Positions 24,350 through 35,262 of a stretch of DNA of 64,000 nucleotides are shown in pieces (position 1 is the stretch's first letter; every line of letters begins with the position of its first letter). The translations under genes were made by a program, and so were the position numbers. The notes under the pieces are model-generated. The model did not search any database. It worked only from the letters and a program-made list of their open reading frames with translations, and had not been told where the DNA came from. The DNA comes from Eutreptiella sp. 'Long Island Sound 2002'. Lineage: Eukaryota; Euglenozoa; Euglenophyceae; Eutreptiales; Eutreptiaceae. The DNA lies in assembly GCA_964036045.1 (NCBI GenBank), contig OZ038380.1:69424186-69488185 (forward strand). The letters run 5' to 3'.

Positions 24350-26179
24350 CTGCAGCACTGTGTACTTAGTTTTCAGCATGTCCTCCACCAGTGCTGCCCA
24401 TTCCTTTTGCGCTGTCGATAGGACCTCTTCCTGGCTCCTCTTTGCGTGATCAAGAAAATCACTCCTGTGCAATGGATGGTGTGCATTGCATGCAGAGCCG
24501 GAGGGCATTGTGCAGTGTGCGGCGTGTTGAGTGTTCTGCGGCATGCCAAGTGTGCAGTGTGCAGATTGCGCTGTGGCACTGTGTGCCATGTGCAGTTTGC
24601 ATGAGGGGCGGGCATGGTGGAACAGTTGACAGGCATTCCATGCTATTGTTGGTGTACAAAGAATGTAAGTGGAGAAATAGCTGTTTGACCCAATTCATCC
24701 GAACACCCCACCACAATGTGCGCAGAATTGGGAGGAACACATGGAGCGCACCAATGTACCCTGGCATGGGGGAAGCCCAGGTGCAGTCCTTGACGCTGAC
24801 ACCCCTTGAACATTTTGGCCCCTTGAAGGGGGGTGGGGGGTTGGGGAGGGACCAAAAACCACCCCTTTCTTCGAGCCGGCAAGGACGTGGTGGCCTAAGG
24901 GGTTAGCATACAACAACGGAGGTTTCCACTCTGCCTCCTCACCAATGTCACGGTGGTTGTAGCCGCCCACAACCCCTGCCGCAAGAGGGGGGGGGGGTTG
25001 ACTATGGAGAGACCTGTTTGGCACGGCCCAACACCAAAGAGGTTGCCCCACAGTGTGCCCGAGCTTGTGAGGCCGTTTCGACCGTTTCGCGTTTCGTATC
25101 ACCATCTCATGGGGAGCCCAGTCCCGTGAGGCAATCGTTTCGTACCGTTTAGCATTTCGCACCTACTCCTACAGTTGGCGGCCTTTCGAGCCTCTACTAG
25201 CTGCCCAACTCAAGGGGCCACGCCAAAGCGTGGGTGGGAGTCCATATCCCCAACTCGAGGGGCCACGCCAAAGCGTGGGGGTCCGTATCCCCAACTCGAG
25301 GGGCTGCACCAAAGCGTGGGAAGAAAGAAAGAGGAAAGAAAGAATGCATTGTGTAACCATCGGCGTTCGCCCCTAAAAGCACTGGGACTGCACTTGAGCC
25401 AGGGAAGAGCACTGAATGCAGGATCTTCACTTCGCAAGCAACGACATTTGTATAGCGCCTCGTCTTGCGAATCTGGAGCTCAAAGCATGGATGGTTTGAT
25501 GAAAAGGAAGCAAAGGGGAACCCCTGCCTCCTCTAGTTGCAACATAACCCCTACCTTCTTGAGCTAAACTATTTAATATGTTTGTTCAACAGACGACATT
25601 TGTCCCCATTTGTCCCCATCTGGGAAAGATCAATGTGGCCACAAAATGAGAAGTGGCTGCACAAATCCTGCCTTCTTGGGGTCCAAGGAAAATGGCAAGA
25701 AAAAAATGAGCATTTTGGGTATAAACATATGGGGTGACGGGTTTTACTAATCCCTTCAAATGGGGCACCAAAATTTTCCGGCGCCTTTTCCAACGCCCAC
25801 CAAATTCTCCCTATTGGCCTGTACTATGGTCGGGACCATAGTGCAGGTCCTCCGGTCTCCCAGGGTGGGGGATTGGGGTCGGTGGCTGCACCTGGGCGCC
25901 CCCCGTGTACCCTGGTCTTCCATTCCTCCCATGATCACTTCGCCTGCACCGTCAATACCTCTCTGCCATCACCACCTCTTGGTCGTCTTCTGCACACTTC
26001 CGCTCCCAGTTCCGGAGGTTCTGCAATAAGATCTCTGCAAACCCCCTCCTGTGAACGTAGCCACGCCACTGGGCCTGAATGGCAGTGGCAGCAGCAGTAC
26101 GATACTGCACCTGGCTGACTCCCCTTACACAATCCTCCTGGAGCTCGTGAAGATGGTGCTCACAATTGCATGACAGCAG
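24350..26179 (-). CDS. IQ-motif gene, two phase-matched exons
   Basis: Exon 26179-25959 follows acceptor TCTCCCACAG and contains an IQ motif, TAIQAQWRGYVHRRGF, then the helical ILLQNLRNWERKCAEDD. It ends at GCAGAGAG|GTATTG in phase 2. Exon 24464-24350 follows CCATTGCACAG and completes that Arg codon. It encodes a charged helix, SDFLDHAKRSQEEVLSTAQ then WAALVEDMLKTKY, ending CTGCAG|GTTTGC. The intron of about 1.5 kb contains three units of the 48-bp minisatellite family. The pattern of IQ exon then coiled-coil exon repeats in the gene at 52.6-54.3 kb. Upstream exons were not identified. Confidence 0.75.
25203..25320. repeat. Three-unit outpost of the 48-bp minisatellite
   Basis: Three tandem units of the form caactcgaggggccacgcc aaagcgtggg, lying 10.6 kb from the large array at 35.95 kb. 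They keep the CCACGC...GCGTGG hairpin arms but have a 4-nt loop (CAAA) instead of AACAAA. They sit within the intron of the IQ gene. Confidence 0.85.
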
Positions 26180-29100
26180 CTGTGGGAGACGCAGAAATGT
26201 GGGGTGTGTCGAGGCAATAGGTTGTCACATGAGAGACTGAGCCTCCGGACCTGCACAGCCCTTTGTTGCGACAAGTCAAGTATTCCAATACCCCTCAGTA
26301 TGGGGCAATTGCACCAGTGGCTGCCAACGGCTTCCAAACAAACCATATTTGCACAGAGCACCCACTTGACGCGCCCCAACAAGCAGCAGCAAGGGGAACA
26401 ATGCTGCTCGCTCAGTAGTGCCCCAAAGCAGCACAGGGGACTCCGTTGTTGTCCAAAACAGATTGAGTCTGCAGCCAATTTTGCTGTTTGCATTTCAGCC
26501 TATGGTTCTTGCCTTAATTGTGCACCACCATGGACCAAAGGAAAAAAACTTGCAGCATTTTGTTGAAGACATCTGCTGGCATAAATACCCCCATGGGCCC
26601 CAACTCGCAGGAACGAAACTGGAAGCAGTGGTGCAAAATCTCATTCAAATACCCCCCACACCGGGGGGGGGGGGGGGGCACATGCCTGACCTAGGGGAAC
26701 AGGTGGTGTGCACCTGCATACTGCGGGAGTGCGCCATTTGTTTCATCCAAAAAGGTAGCCTCACACATATGCCTCACAAAATGATCGCCCTGAAAAGTGG
26801 ATTTACGTGCCACGTTTGGTTTCGCTCAGCTCGTTCGGCAGAGTGATAATGAGGAGTCTTTTCCAGAACAGGGCCAGAGGCATGATCTGCAGCAGCATTA
26901 CATCTCTAGGCTAAGAAAATCCATGAAACATCAAGAAATCCATCTGCCAGAAACAAGATGTTTAAAGAACTGGCAACTCCAGATCAAGATCTTGGATGCA
27001 GGCTTTGGGGGGCTGTGCTACATGGGAATCAGCTGGAAGGCACCAAAAATTTGATTCCAGATCAGAAATGTAGATAGCTTTAAAAGGCGAGGAATAATGT
27101 GGCAGCCCTATTTGGCCAGCATTGTTTTCTGACGTGCTGTGCACGGGGGGCGCCGCCAGTCAATGTGTGACCCCGAGGGGTGTGCGAAAGTTTGGGGGGC
27201 TGTAGGGGGGGGGGGGACCCCAACCCCCCCCCCAAGGGGGGGGGGAGGGGACCCCTCCCCTCTTGTGCATTTTGCATTTTGCACTTGACCATAGTGATGG
27301 GCCGTTTGCTGGAGGAGTTTGTTGACCGGGAGGCTAGGGAGGTTGCCCCTTCTGTCCGTTAGGAGCTAGGTGCTCTCCTTTCGGAGAGGCGGGCAGGGTG
27401 GAGCGTCTAAGGTTCGGTTTCCCCGGATGGGGAAGAAACGTCCAATTTTTACGAGGTGTGGCCTCCTCCTTGGCGGCCCCCCGAGGCCCATGTCGATGAT
27501 CTCTTGAATCACCTAAACAAAAGACGTTGGTGGTGGTTGGTTTCGTTCTAGTCTAGGTGTTCTAGTGTTCTAGCAAACGGTGTCCGAGGCGAACTAGAAC
27601 AAAACTAGAACGGGCAGTGAGCCTAGATGAGAGGAAGACCTCCCGATTGCTCTTCCACAAAGTCCCAAGGGTGTCATTCTAAGCTCTTGTTCGTTTGTTT
27701 TTTTTGAAACTAAGGTTGCGTGACACAAAGAAAGTGTTACCCAATGTATTTATGGTCCAAATGATAGGGTTATAGTCAGGGTCAGAGGACGCTTTGCACC
27801 TCTGCGCCTAAGTTTTTGTGGGAAGCGAGCAATTGGCATGCGAAAATGGTTAAAACAGCCTCATCTAGGCCATCTAGGTGCAAGTTTGTCGCTTTTGTAA
27901 TTTGGGTCTAAGTGTTGAATGTTGATGGTTTGAAAGGTAATTTAGAATAGTTTTTTGATGAAGAACCCAAATCGTAAGTCCAAATTGGAGTGGCTAATGC
28001 CCTACTATGCATAGTGAAACACAGCACGCACGGGGGACCGATCCTGGTCAGGCCCCGACCCCAAAGGGGGGGGGTACCCCCCCCCCTCTACAGAAGCCAA
28101 AATGGTTCTACAGAACAATGGGTTGTGTGGGCGCCAGAGGCGCCGGAGATTTTGTTTTAGGCATACGGCACGGGGAAATTTTTTTTCGACCCTATGTGTC
28201 TGTACTCAAAATAATCAGAATTTGTGGAGAATTCAAAAATGGCCGAAAAGCACAAAAAAGGATTTTGAACCGGACCTGGCCTCCGGGTCGGACCTTGGCT
28301 GATGGGAGCCTGAGTTGAAGGGCAATTTTTTTTGGAAAACTTTTTACCCCACTTGTGCATATTCAAAATGATCAGCGCGTCATGGGGATCATTTTGAGGT
28401 ATGTATGTTGGGGTACCCACTGACCCCCCCCCCCCCCGGGGGGGCCCGGCGGCTAACCGCCCAACCCGCCGACCCCCAAGGTTTGGGTCAACCAAGGGCA
28501 ACAGAGGCACGGGCCAAACGCAAGATTGGTTGCACACTGCAACCGGCAGCTTGCAAGGAAGGTGTCCCAAAGAGGAAGGCCGTATAATGAGCTTCATCGC
28601 CCTCCCTAGTGCGTGGGATACCCCCCCCCCTCCCACGCCTTCTTTTCGGCGTTCCATATCCCTTCATTGAACATGGAGCCCACTTGAGGGCATCTAGACA
28701 CCCTCCTTGTCCATGGTTGGTCCCCCCCAAAGGATCACCTTGGCCCAATATTGCTAGGTGCCTTGGCATTAGGCCACGCTCGGCCAAGTACAAGGTTGTT
28801 GCGAAAATGTGGGACCTCTTGCAGGCCCTGTATTGCACATACAAAAGCCCAGGACCCTTGAACTGTCGGGCAGTGGCGGAGGATTTCCGCCGTCATTGCA
28901 CTTGCAACGTTGGGACTGCATCATGGTATCGATTGAGCCTTGAGTGCGATGTAGGAACCATGTTGCAAAACATTTGGCCTTTTGGGTTGGCCATGTATTG
29001 TGGGGATATTTGAGAAAGCATCAACCGTTTTTTGAAACATGGCCACAACGAGCATAGCAACCTGGGGGGGGGGGGGGGCTGTTCAAGGGGATGAGGTAGA

Positions 29101-29360
29101 CGAGGTTTCGGGGCGTAAATGGTCCGCTATCCCCAGTGTGCAGACACAATGCATGCATAACCCGGATTTCTGGCTTACTTTAACGTGTCTTAGGTTGTAC
29201 ATGAGTGACCTCAGGGGGCGGTTCCATGCTCGGGTAGGGACGCTATGGAGGTGAGGACGAGTGGGAAACACATGCGGTCTTCCCTTGGTGCACAGACAAC
29301 TGTTGTTCACGATGGCCTCGTTCCACCCCGCTCGGCTGAACCAGCTACTGCGGCAGGTAT
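26180..29360. other. Gene-poor stretch with poly(G/C) and repeats
   Basis: I see no confidently coding segment here. It contains several poly(G)/poly(C) runs (for example 27207-27245, 28426-28444, 29066-29078), a GTTCTAG fold-back cluster at 27.55 kb, and a short stretch at 28640-28690 that matches 59145-59190 (both contain catggagcccacttga). Confidence 0.5.
27545..27612. repeat. GTTCTAG/CTAGAAC fold-back cluster 1
   Basis: GTTCTAG boxes on the left, including CGTTCTAGT, are mirrored by ACTAGAACG boxes on the right, so the segment can fold on itself. It belongs to the same short-element family as the clusters near 29362-29455, 30281-30367, 51978-52032 and 57620-57740. Confidence 0.7.
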
Positions 29361-29361
29361 C

Positions 29362-29455
29362 GTGTGTTCTAGTGTTTCTGTAGCCAGCGCGATCGGTCGC
29401 TAGAAGTTTGCCAGAACGTTGCTAGAATGGTTCGCTAGAACGTCACTAGAACGAT
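29362..29455. repeat. GTTCTAG/CTAGAAC fold-back cluster 2
   Basis: GTGTTCTAGTG on the left pairs with CACTAGAAC on the right, with further CGCTAGAA boxes between. It ends 14 bp before the acceptor of the Gln-rich exon. Confidence 0.7.
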
Positions 29456-29469
29456 CTGCGTCCTTGCAG

Positions 29470-29843
29470 CAAATGCAGACAACATAGCTGCTGCAGCAGC
29501 TGGCCGCAGCCTAGCCCTCCCCGCAACAACCCCAGCCCTAGCCACAGTAGCAGCCCTAGCCCCAACCACCCCAAGACGCCCCCCCCGCGGAGTCGGAACC
29601 TGAGTCCCAACCCTAAGCCTAGCATCCTCCTCCTCCTTTGCAACCCCCTCTGCCCCACGTCGCCCACAAGTCCCGCGCGGCGCTCAAGGGCTTCAAGGTG
29701 GAAGAGACGGAGGGGGAGGAGGAGAAGGGGGTGGGGTTGTCCCCGGAAGAGTAGGTGGAGCTCGGAGACTTCGAGTCTGACCTCCGCCAGCTCTATGGGT
29801 AGTTTGGGGCCCACAAGGGGGCGCGGGCAAAGGGGAAAGGAAG
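29470..29843 (+). CDS. Gln/Pro-rich exon with nine in-frame TAR codons
   Basis: Begins after acceptor CGTCCTTGCAG and ends at AAGGAAG|GTGAGG in phase 2. Reading TAA/TAG as Gln gives a Gln/Pro-rich start (QQMQTTQLLQQLAAAQPSPQ), then PPAESEPESQPQ, then an ordered-looking part with FKVEETEGEEEKGVGLS, VELGDFESDLRQLYGQF and a basic end. TAG appears among CAG/CAA codons at least five times in the Gln-rich part, and near LSPEE and RQLYG. No TGA occurs in 124 codons. Unknown low-complexity protein, possibly nuclear. It may belong with the acidic plus-strand exon at 31.5 kb. Confidence 0.75.
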
Positions 29844-29884
29844 GTGAGGAAGTGGGAGGGCCTTCTTGGGTTTGGGGTGGGGGT

Positions 29885-30199
29885 CCTCTTCCCGATCGCT
29901 CTTACTCTCAAAAAATTTTCTCTTGGCCTTTTTTTTCGGGGCTCGTTGGGGGGGCTTGGGCTTGCCCTTGGGGAAGAGGGGGGGGTCCCACCACCGCTGC
30001 AGCCGCTAGTGCTACCGCTGCTGCTGTTGCTGCCGCTGTTGCTACAATCCCTGTCTTCCCCCACCCTCGTCAAGCCTGCACGCTGCACGTCCACCCCCGC
30101 TCCATGTATCCCGGCCTCCCAACGATCCAAGCCATGCAACACCCAGAGCACCATGTTGGGGTCAATCCCCAACATGCGCCCAAGCTCTGTCACCCCCAC
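29885..30199 (-). CDS. Possible minus-strand exon
   Basis: The minus frame reads VTELGRMLGIDPNMVLWVLH then GLDRWEAGIHGAGVDV, which looks like folded protein, before running into a Ser/Asn repeat made by a CTG-type microsatellite near 29995-30045 (plus strand) and then Pro-rich sequence. It may be the 3' part of the coiled-coil gene upstream on this strand. No family recognised and the boundaries are uncertain. Confidence 0.35.
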
Positions 30200-30280
30200 T
30201 ATGTGGGTGCGGCCCCCCGCCGTTCCGCCACTTCACCTATACTCGGGTGTGGAGGCCCACCACCTGTGACAAAAGGCAAA

Positions 30281-30367
30281 GTGTTCCAGCGGTGTTCTAG
30301 CAAACTTCTAGCGGCGATGTGGCTCGATCAACGCTAGAACGCTAGACCAAATCAACACTAGAACACA
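30281..30367. repeat. GTTCTAG/CTAGAAC fold-back cluster 3
   Basis: GTGTTCTAGC and TTCTAGCGGCG on the left, ACGCTAGAACGC and CACTAGAACAC on the right. Same family as the clusters at 27.5, 29.4, 52.0 and 57.6 kb. Confidence 0.7.
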
Positions 30368-30485
30368 GCAAACACACTGTACCCCGCTTGTTCGCGGTGG
30401 GCTAGATTGCCCCGAGGGCCTTCAAGAAGGCGTCCGAGGGGTTGTGGGTGTGCTGCTGCTACTGCACTGGGGGCGGTTTCAGGCT

Positions 30486-30931
30486 TCAGTGCGGGAGGGG
30501 GCTTGGGGCGGGAGGCAATGCCGTGGACCAAACCCCTGTAGGCCCCACGGTTTGCCGCGCCCGGGTCAAACCCCCCCCACCCCCAACACCTTTGACCAAG
30601 TGGGCACCCATGCCCACATCTGCCCCTCTACTTGCATCCTCCCCCAACCCTGCCGCCTGCCAACAATGGCAGACAAAGCGGAAATGCGTGGTGCCCGCCT
30701 TTTTCACCTCGGGGGTGAAGACGTTGTACTGCACGAGGCCATACCTCTTCACCCCCAAGGTGGACGGGCGCGCCGGCTGGCCCCAACCCACAGTGGCTTG
30801 TCTGCATGCACCCCCTTTTCATCCACCCACACCCACCTCCCCGCCCCCAGGATCTTGGTGTGGATCATGTGCAAAATGAAACGCACGGTCCACATGGGAC
30901 ACTCTAGGGCGAGGAGGAGGGGGGTCTCCAA
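30486..30931 (-). CDS. Minus-strand coding segments in two frames
   Basis: 30931-30749 reads MWTVRFILHMIHTKILG and WVDEKGVHADKPLWVG. 30791-30486 reads LGVKRYGLVQYNVFTPEVKK then FRFVCHCWQAAG in another frame. Together they look like one protein broken by an indel or a small intron. The 3' end is Gly-rich and crosses a poly(C) run. It probably continues the coiled-coil ORF just upstream. No domain recognised. Confidence 0.45.
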
Positions 30932-31380
30932 CCCTAGGGGGTGGGGGCCCTGGAGGACGGGGGGGGGGGGCGTTCAAGATGCCCCAAAAACCCCCTCCGC
31001 CAGTCCGAAGTCCCGGACTTGCTCCACCCCCCCTCCTTCTTCTCCTCCGGCTTCACCACCACCACCACCACCCCCTCCTTGTTCTCCTCCAGCCCCCTCT
31101 TCCTCCGCAAAGCCCCCAACCACCCCTCCAACCGCTCCACGGCCCTCTCCAAGTCCGCCACTGCCTTGTCCTCCTCCTCGAGCTTCTTCTTTGCCTTCTT
31201 GAGGCACGATGCTGCCCACCCCATCCTCTGCTCCTCCCTGTGTTTCTTCAAGTCCTCGACGTTCTCGCCAAACCCAAACCCCAACCCAAACCCAAGGCCA
31301 AGCCGGCCCCCGAACCCCAACCCGCCCTGCTCGCAAGTAAGGGCCGCGACCCCTACGGGAACACGCCGGGTGTGGGACAC
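30865..31380 (-). CDS. Coiled-coil ORF
   Basis: Minus-strand frame from about 31380 to TGA at 30865-30867 (TAG codons at 30934 and downstream read as Gln). The N-terminal part is a Gly/Leu/Phe low-complexity run (GLGFGLGFGFGENVEDL). A strongly charged helix follows, KKAKKKLEEEDKAVADLERA then VERLEGWLGALRRKRGLEE, typical of coiled coils. A Val run and KPEEKKEGGW precede a Pro/Ser-rich tail. Function unknown. Plus-strand frames over the same DNA are Ser/Pro-rich shadows. Confidence 0.6.
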
Positions 31381-31516
31381 CCGGTACGTCCCTTGGGAGG
31401 AGGCAATGGGGGACCGTCAGCTAGGTGACAGTGCCGGTAGACTGGGATACGGACCTTGGGCTCGAGGAATGGTGGGTGGTGTCCCAGGGCCTCAATGGGG
31501 GGGGGGGGGAGAAGGG

Positions 31517-31830
31517 GAGGGGAAAGAAAGGGGAAGAAGAGGAAGAGTGAGAAGGAGGGGGGCATCTTCTAGGTGCCCTGGTCCATCCTCTTCGCCACCC
31601 GGGAGGAGGCGAAGCAGTACCTCCGGGAGGCGATAGAGGAGAGTGATGGGGACGAAGGGGATGACGAGGGGGGCGGCGGTGAAGAGGGCGACGACAAGGG
31701 GGACGTGGGTAACATGGGGGGTGGCAAGGCTGAGGAGGGGGATGGAAAGGAGGGGGATGCGGGAGGTGCTAAGGGGGCTACCGGGAGCAAGGATGCGCCC
31801 CGGCTGCCCCCTACCATGCAGGAGGGGTGA
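31517..31830 (+). CDS. Acidic exon with NLS-like basic patch
   Basis: After a poly(G) run the plus frame reads ERKGKKRKSEKEGGIF, then TAG, then VPWSILFATREEAKQYLREA and a long Gly/Asp/Glu tail, ending at TGA 31828-31830. Reading TAG as Gln joins a basic, nuclear-localisation-like patch to the folded segment. The acidic tail (DGDEGDDEGGGGEEGDDK) resembles those of chromatin-associated proteins, but no domain identifies it. It could be the last exon of the gene that contains the Gln-rich exon at 29470. Confidence 0.6.
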
Positions 31831-31904
31831 CCTGTGTGTCGCGACTCGCGAAAGGGGGCTGGGGGCTAACCGGGCTTATCGGGCCAACCCTCCAGCAAGT
31901 GACC

Positions 31905-32045
31905 CGGCACCGGGTATTTGGTAAAACTTAGTACCGGACAAGGGAACACTTAGTAAAATTTGGTAAAATTTAGTACACACAAGGTAAAACTTAGCAAAAA
32001 ATTTTCTATAAATTTATATTTGCTAAGTTTTGCCTCGGGTCTACT
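31905..32045. repeat. AT-rich CTTAGTAAA element, left copy
   Basis: Several CTTAGTAAAA / GGTAAAACTTAG boxes. The 14-mer ggtaaaacttagta at 31920-31933 recurs inverted at 51759-51772, and both lie beside aagtgacc and gctaaccggg sequences. The two elements bracket gene D and the large minisatellite. Confidence 0.65.
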
Positions 32046-32082
32046 AAGTCCCCACCCCCAGCTGCCGTTTTAAACAAGGTAG

Positions 32083-33275
32083 TCAACATTTCAATGGTAG
32101 GTGCAACTTTGTTTGAGGGCAGAAGGCCTCCGAGTCGATTCTCGGTTGACCATAACCTTTTTGGGGATAATGAGGAGGCACTGCATACCACTTGCGACAG
32201 ATGCACACACCACGACCGGTGTGCACAGCAGAAGCAGCAACAACAATAGGCACACTAGGACGGGTGTCAACAACAGAAGCAGCAACAATAGCAAAAGCAA
32301 CAGCAACGGCAGCAAGGTTGGCCTTCCAGAATTGGCACAACCCAACACAAATCTCCGATTGACACAAGATGGACGCATGCAAGGCACAATGAAGAACCTT
32401 ACATTTGTGGCAGGCGATGTGAGCTGTGCCATCACAAGAAAAGCATGTGCCAACGGGGTTCACAGATTTGGATTCGGGGTACATCCGAGCCACCTCCCAA
32501 TGTACTGCTAGGGTACTTGGGGTGGAGGCCGACTTTGAACGTCCGAAGTACATAGTAGCTTCAGCCATTGCACGCAACAACCACAATCGATGTTGTGGCA
32601 CTTGCAATATACCCTTGACAACATGCTGAGACAATGCACAATGCAATGTTGACAAACATGCCGGATGGCAACTCACACCATCAATCTCCTGGATGAAGGT
32701 GGCATGCAGCGGTGCAATTGCAAATGAAGGGCACCGAAAATATCCAAAATCTTTGACCACTTCTTCCGTTGTTGTGGTTCAACGCCTTCTCCCTCGGCAA
32801 TCAAATCCACAACAGCCAACTCCTCCTGGTGTGCCCCAACAATGTGTGGCCGGTCACACATGGCGTCAAACTTAAGGCTAAGGTATTCGCGAGTTGGGGC
32901 AATCAATAACAAGCGGAGCACCCAATGGGAATTGCTCAAAGTATACACTTGCACCACAATCACGGGGGTGCGAAGGACATATCTATGGGCAACGTTCCCA
33001 AAGCGCACTCTGCCAACGATCCAACCATTGGCATTGTGCACTGGCACATGAGACATTCCACAAAGAGTCACGGACAACCCATGCCACACCCATTGCATCC
33101 CAATCCGCACTGAGAGCGGTTTGGACAGCCCACCAGTAATAGAGCACAATCTGAGCACAACCTGTGACAGAGCTCTTGGTGGTGAGGTCCCTGAGATGGC
33201 ACACCTCAAAATCAAATGGTTGCGGCAACAAACTTGGAACTCTGACATGCAGTGGCGGCCACCAATTGTTGCCAA
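32083..33275 (-). CDS. Unknown gene D, 3' part with Cys/His cluster
   Basis: Two overlapping frames. 33275-32673 reads VRFGNVAHRYVLRTPVIVV and AHQEELAVVDLIAEGEGVEP. 32760-32083 reads MAEATMYFGRSKSAS and then a Cys/His-rich block, CFSCDGTAHIACHKCKVLHC, continuing with ALHASILCQSEICVGLCQFW and ending at TGA 32083-32085. The spacing C-x2-C-x5-H-x2-C-x2-C-x4-C resembles cross-brace zinc-binding modules (B-box or RING-like), but I cannot assign one. The frame change near 32.7 kb may reflect a small intron or an indel. It follows the upstream segment on the same strand. Confidence 0.55.
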
Positions 33276-33675
33276 GTAGTGCCTCTACCTCTGACAACGA
33301 TGCCCGAAACGAACCTCGGCTATCACTAAGTGTGTTGCACACGTCAGGCAGCATTTGTTTTGTACCAGGGCACTAAGTAGGAGATGTTGGGTGATCACGA
33401 GATGGTGCAGCGACAACGATTCCGGACGGAATGGAATTGGGTGGGACGGGGTCCAGTGGGGAACTCGATGCCTCGGCCACAGGGGCGCTAATTCCATTCA
33501 CATTCATAGAGGGGTTTGGGTGCAAGATGGTTTCCACTTGCACCTCCTTCTCCCACTTTTGCAGCACCCCTTTCACCTCATCCACGTCCTTGAACCGTCG
33601 GGCTAGACACTCCACTCCAACCAAGCAGTGAATGCACCCATCACAGTAGATATACCACAAATATACGGCCCTATT
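32866..33675 (-). CDS. Unknown gene D, middle segment
   Basis: 270 codons free of TGA, closing at TGA 32866-32868. Starts YCDGCIHCLVGVECLARRF, a possible zinc-binding start, then a charged helix (DVDEVKGVLQKWEKEVQ) and a Pro/Ser linker. TAG at 33373-33375 follows DHPTSPT, and the same frame continues with MLPDVCNTLSDSRGSFRAS and WWPPLHVRVPSLLPQPFDF. Further TAG/TAA codons occur near the end, where the frame probably switches to the overlapping one (HNANGWIVGRVRFG). An internal GTGACT...GCCAG stretch could be a 31-nt intron that makes that switch in phase. Confidence 0.65.
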
Positions 33676-33779
33676 TCATTGACCACACGTAAAAGGTGGA
33701 CGGTACAAGCGCATTGAATGCCACAATGCATTCGCACAAGGCAACTCACGCTTCACCTCAATCACTGGAGGAGCCATCC

Positions 33780-34877
33780 TCACCAACTCTTTTGGCCTTT
33801 TTTGGAGGGGTTTGCTTGCGACTTCAACTCACGCACATGCGGCGGTTCAACCCGGGAGACGAATGTCCGCCTCACACGGCCGTATCTAAAGGGTCGGACA
33901 CCAACGTACTTCCATGAGTACCACAAAGGCACCGCAAAACCGTGCTCCTTCACAAAGAGCCATAGCAGAATGCCGTCGCAAATTCCAAGGGTGGAGTACG
34001 TGGCACACGTGCAGATCTTCGCCATGACACGGTGAATGCGGAGAAAGGATAAGAAATGCATCTATGTGACACGGCGGCCTTCATTGATGGTGGACAAGGT
34101 CTCCTTCCACTGGGTGACCTGACCAACCACGATGGGGTGGTAGTCACGGATGGGCTTGCCGTTGCCCCCCCGTTTTCGCGTGGTCACACCCTGGTGGACA
34201 AACAAGGCATCACCGTCATCCACAAACAATTGGTTGTGCGGCATCACTTGGGCCTCCTGCCACATCCATGGGGCACGTTCTATGCCTCGGCCACTGAGTT
34301 GTTCATGGCTTTGGGCCCATTGTCTACCCATGCGGAGCAGCACATCTTTCAAAAATTCGCGAATGCCATGCAACTTGTGGTCTTTGACGAGATTCAACGA
34401 ATGAGCCCTTGCCTCCGCGGGTCTAACACATGGAACCCCCGGAGGAGATTAACCTACAAACCACCCGGTCCGCTTTTGCCTTTATTCCTTCCGCCCACGG
34501 TCCAAATCTTGGGATGTTGCACAATAATGGTCCTCCAACGGGACCCAACTTGTGTGAAAAACATTCGTGGCCCAATTGAGGTGGAGGTCCCAGCGGTTTA
34601 CATGCACTTGCGGCCGCAACTGTGGGATTGCCACATAGTCTTTCTGTGCAAGTGTAAGTGGTGCTGAATTTTGTGAAATATGGCGAGATGTGATGGTATG
34701 CCGTACAGCACACTGGACGGACTAAGAGTTGAAAAAAAATACCCTATGGGACACCCACAAGCTCTATTGGGTTTTGCAATGCAAAAGGGCATGTTACCGT
34801 GGTGTATATATAGACTTTCTGAATGACTACTTCGCTTAGCGCACTATACAAGGGGGTTGAGCGACGCGACTCCACAT
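33780..34877 (-). CDS. Unknown 365-aa ORF with eight in-frame TAR codons
   Basis: ATG at 34877, with a TGA just upstream, to TGA at 33780-33782. Eight TAA/TAG codons are in frame, for example at 34062-34064 between TLSTINEGRRVT and MHFLSFLRIHRV. Clearly coherent parts are KDYVAIPQLRPQVHVNRWDL, MPHNQLFVDDGDALFVHQGV, RDYHPIVVGQVTQWKETL and FAVPLWYSWKYVGVRPFRYG, with a basic C-terminus. The first 60 residues are less convincing, so the real start may be a splice acceptor. No family recognised. It lies on the same strand as the Cys-rich segments downstream and is probably the same gene. Confidence 0.65.
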
Positions 34878-35262
34878 TGATCACGAGCCCCAAGCGTCCC
34901 GGGTCATCAGCTTCTTCTTTGCCCCCCTCTCCGGTTGGAATATTGAAGTTGAAGACAAAATTACCGGTTCAAGACGGAGGCAGGGGCGTAGGTATGGTCA
35001 TAGCAACTTGAGGCGGTGGCATTGGACCACAAAGCGCCAGGCTACAAGCACCTCTCCCCGCTTAGACTGCACATGCAACGCACAAACTTAACCTCTGAAC
35101 CGGCATGGTTGCCTTGCAATGGACACACATTAGCCACACGTTGTCCAAAAAAAGTGTTGTGTTGTGTTGCCGGGTGGCGGGTGGTGCGGCCTCACACCCG
35201 GACCCAAAATTTGTGTCGTTGGAAAAATTGCCACCCATACCCCAACTCACCCCTTGGGAGTA

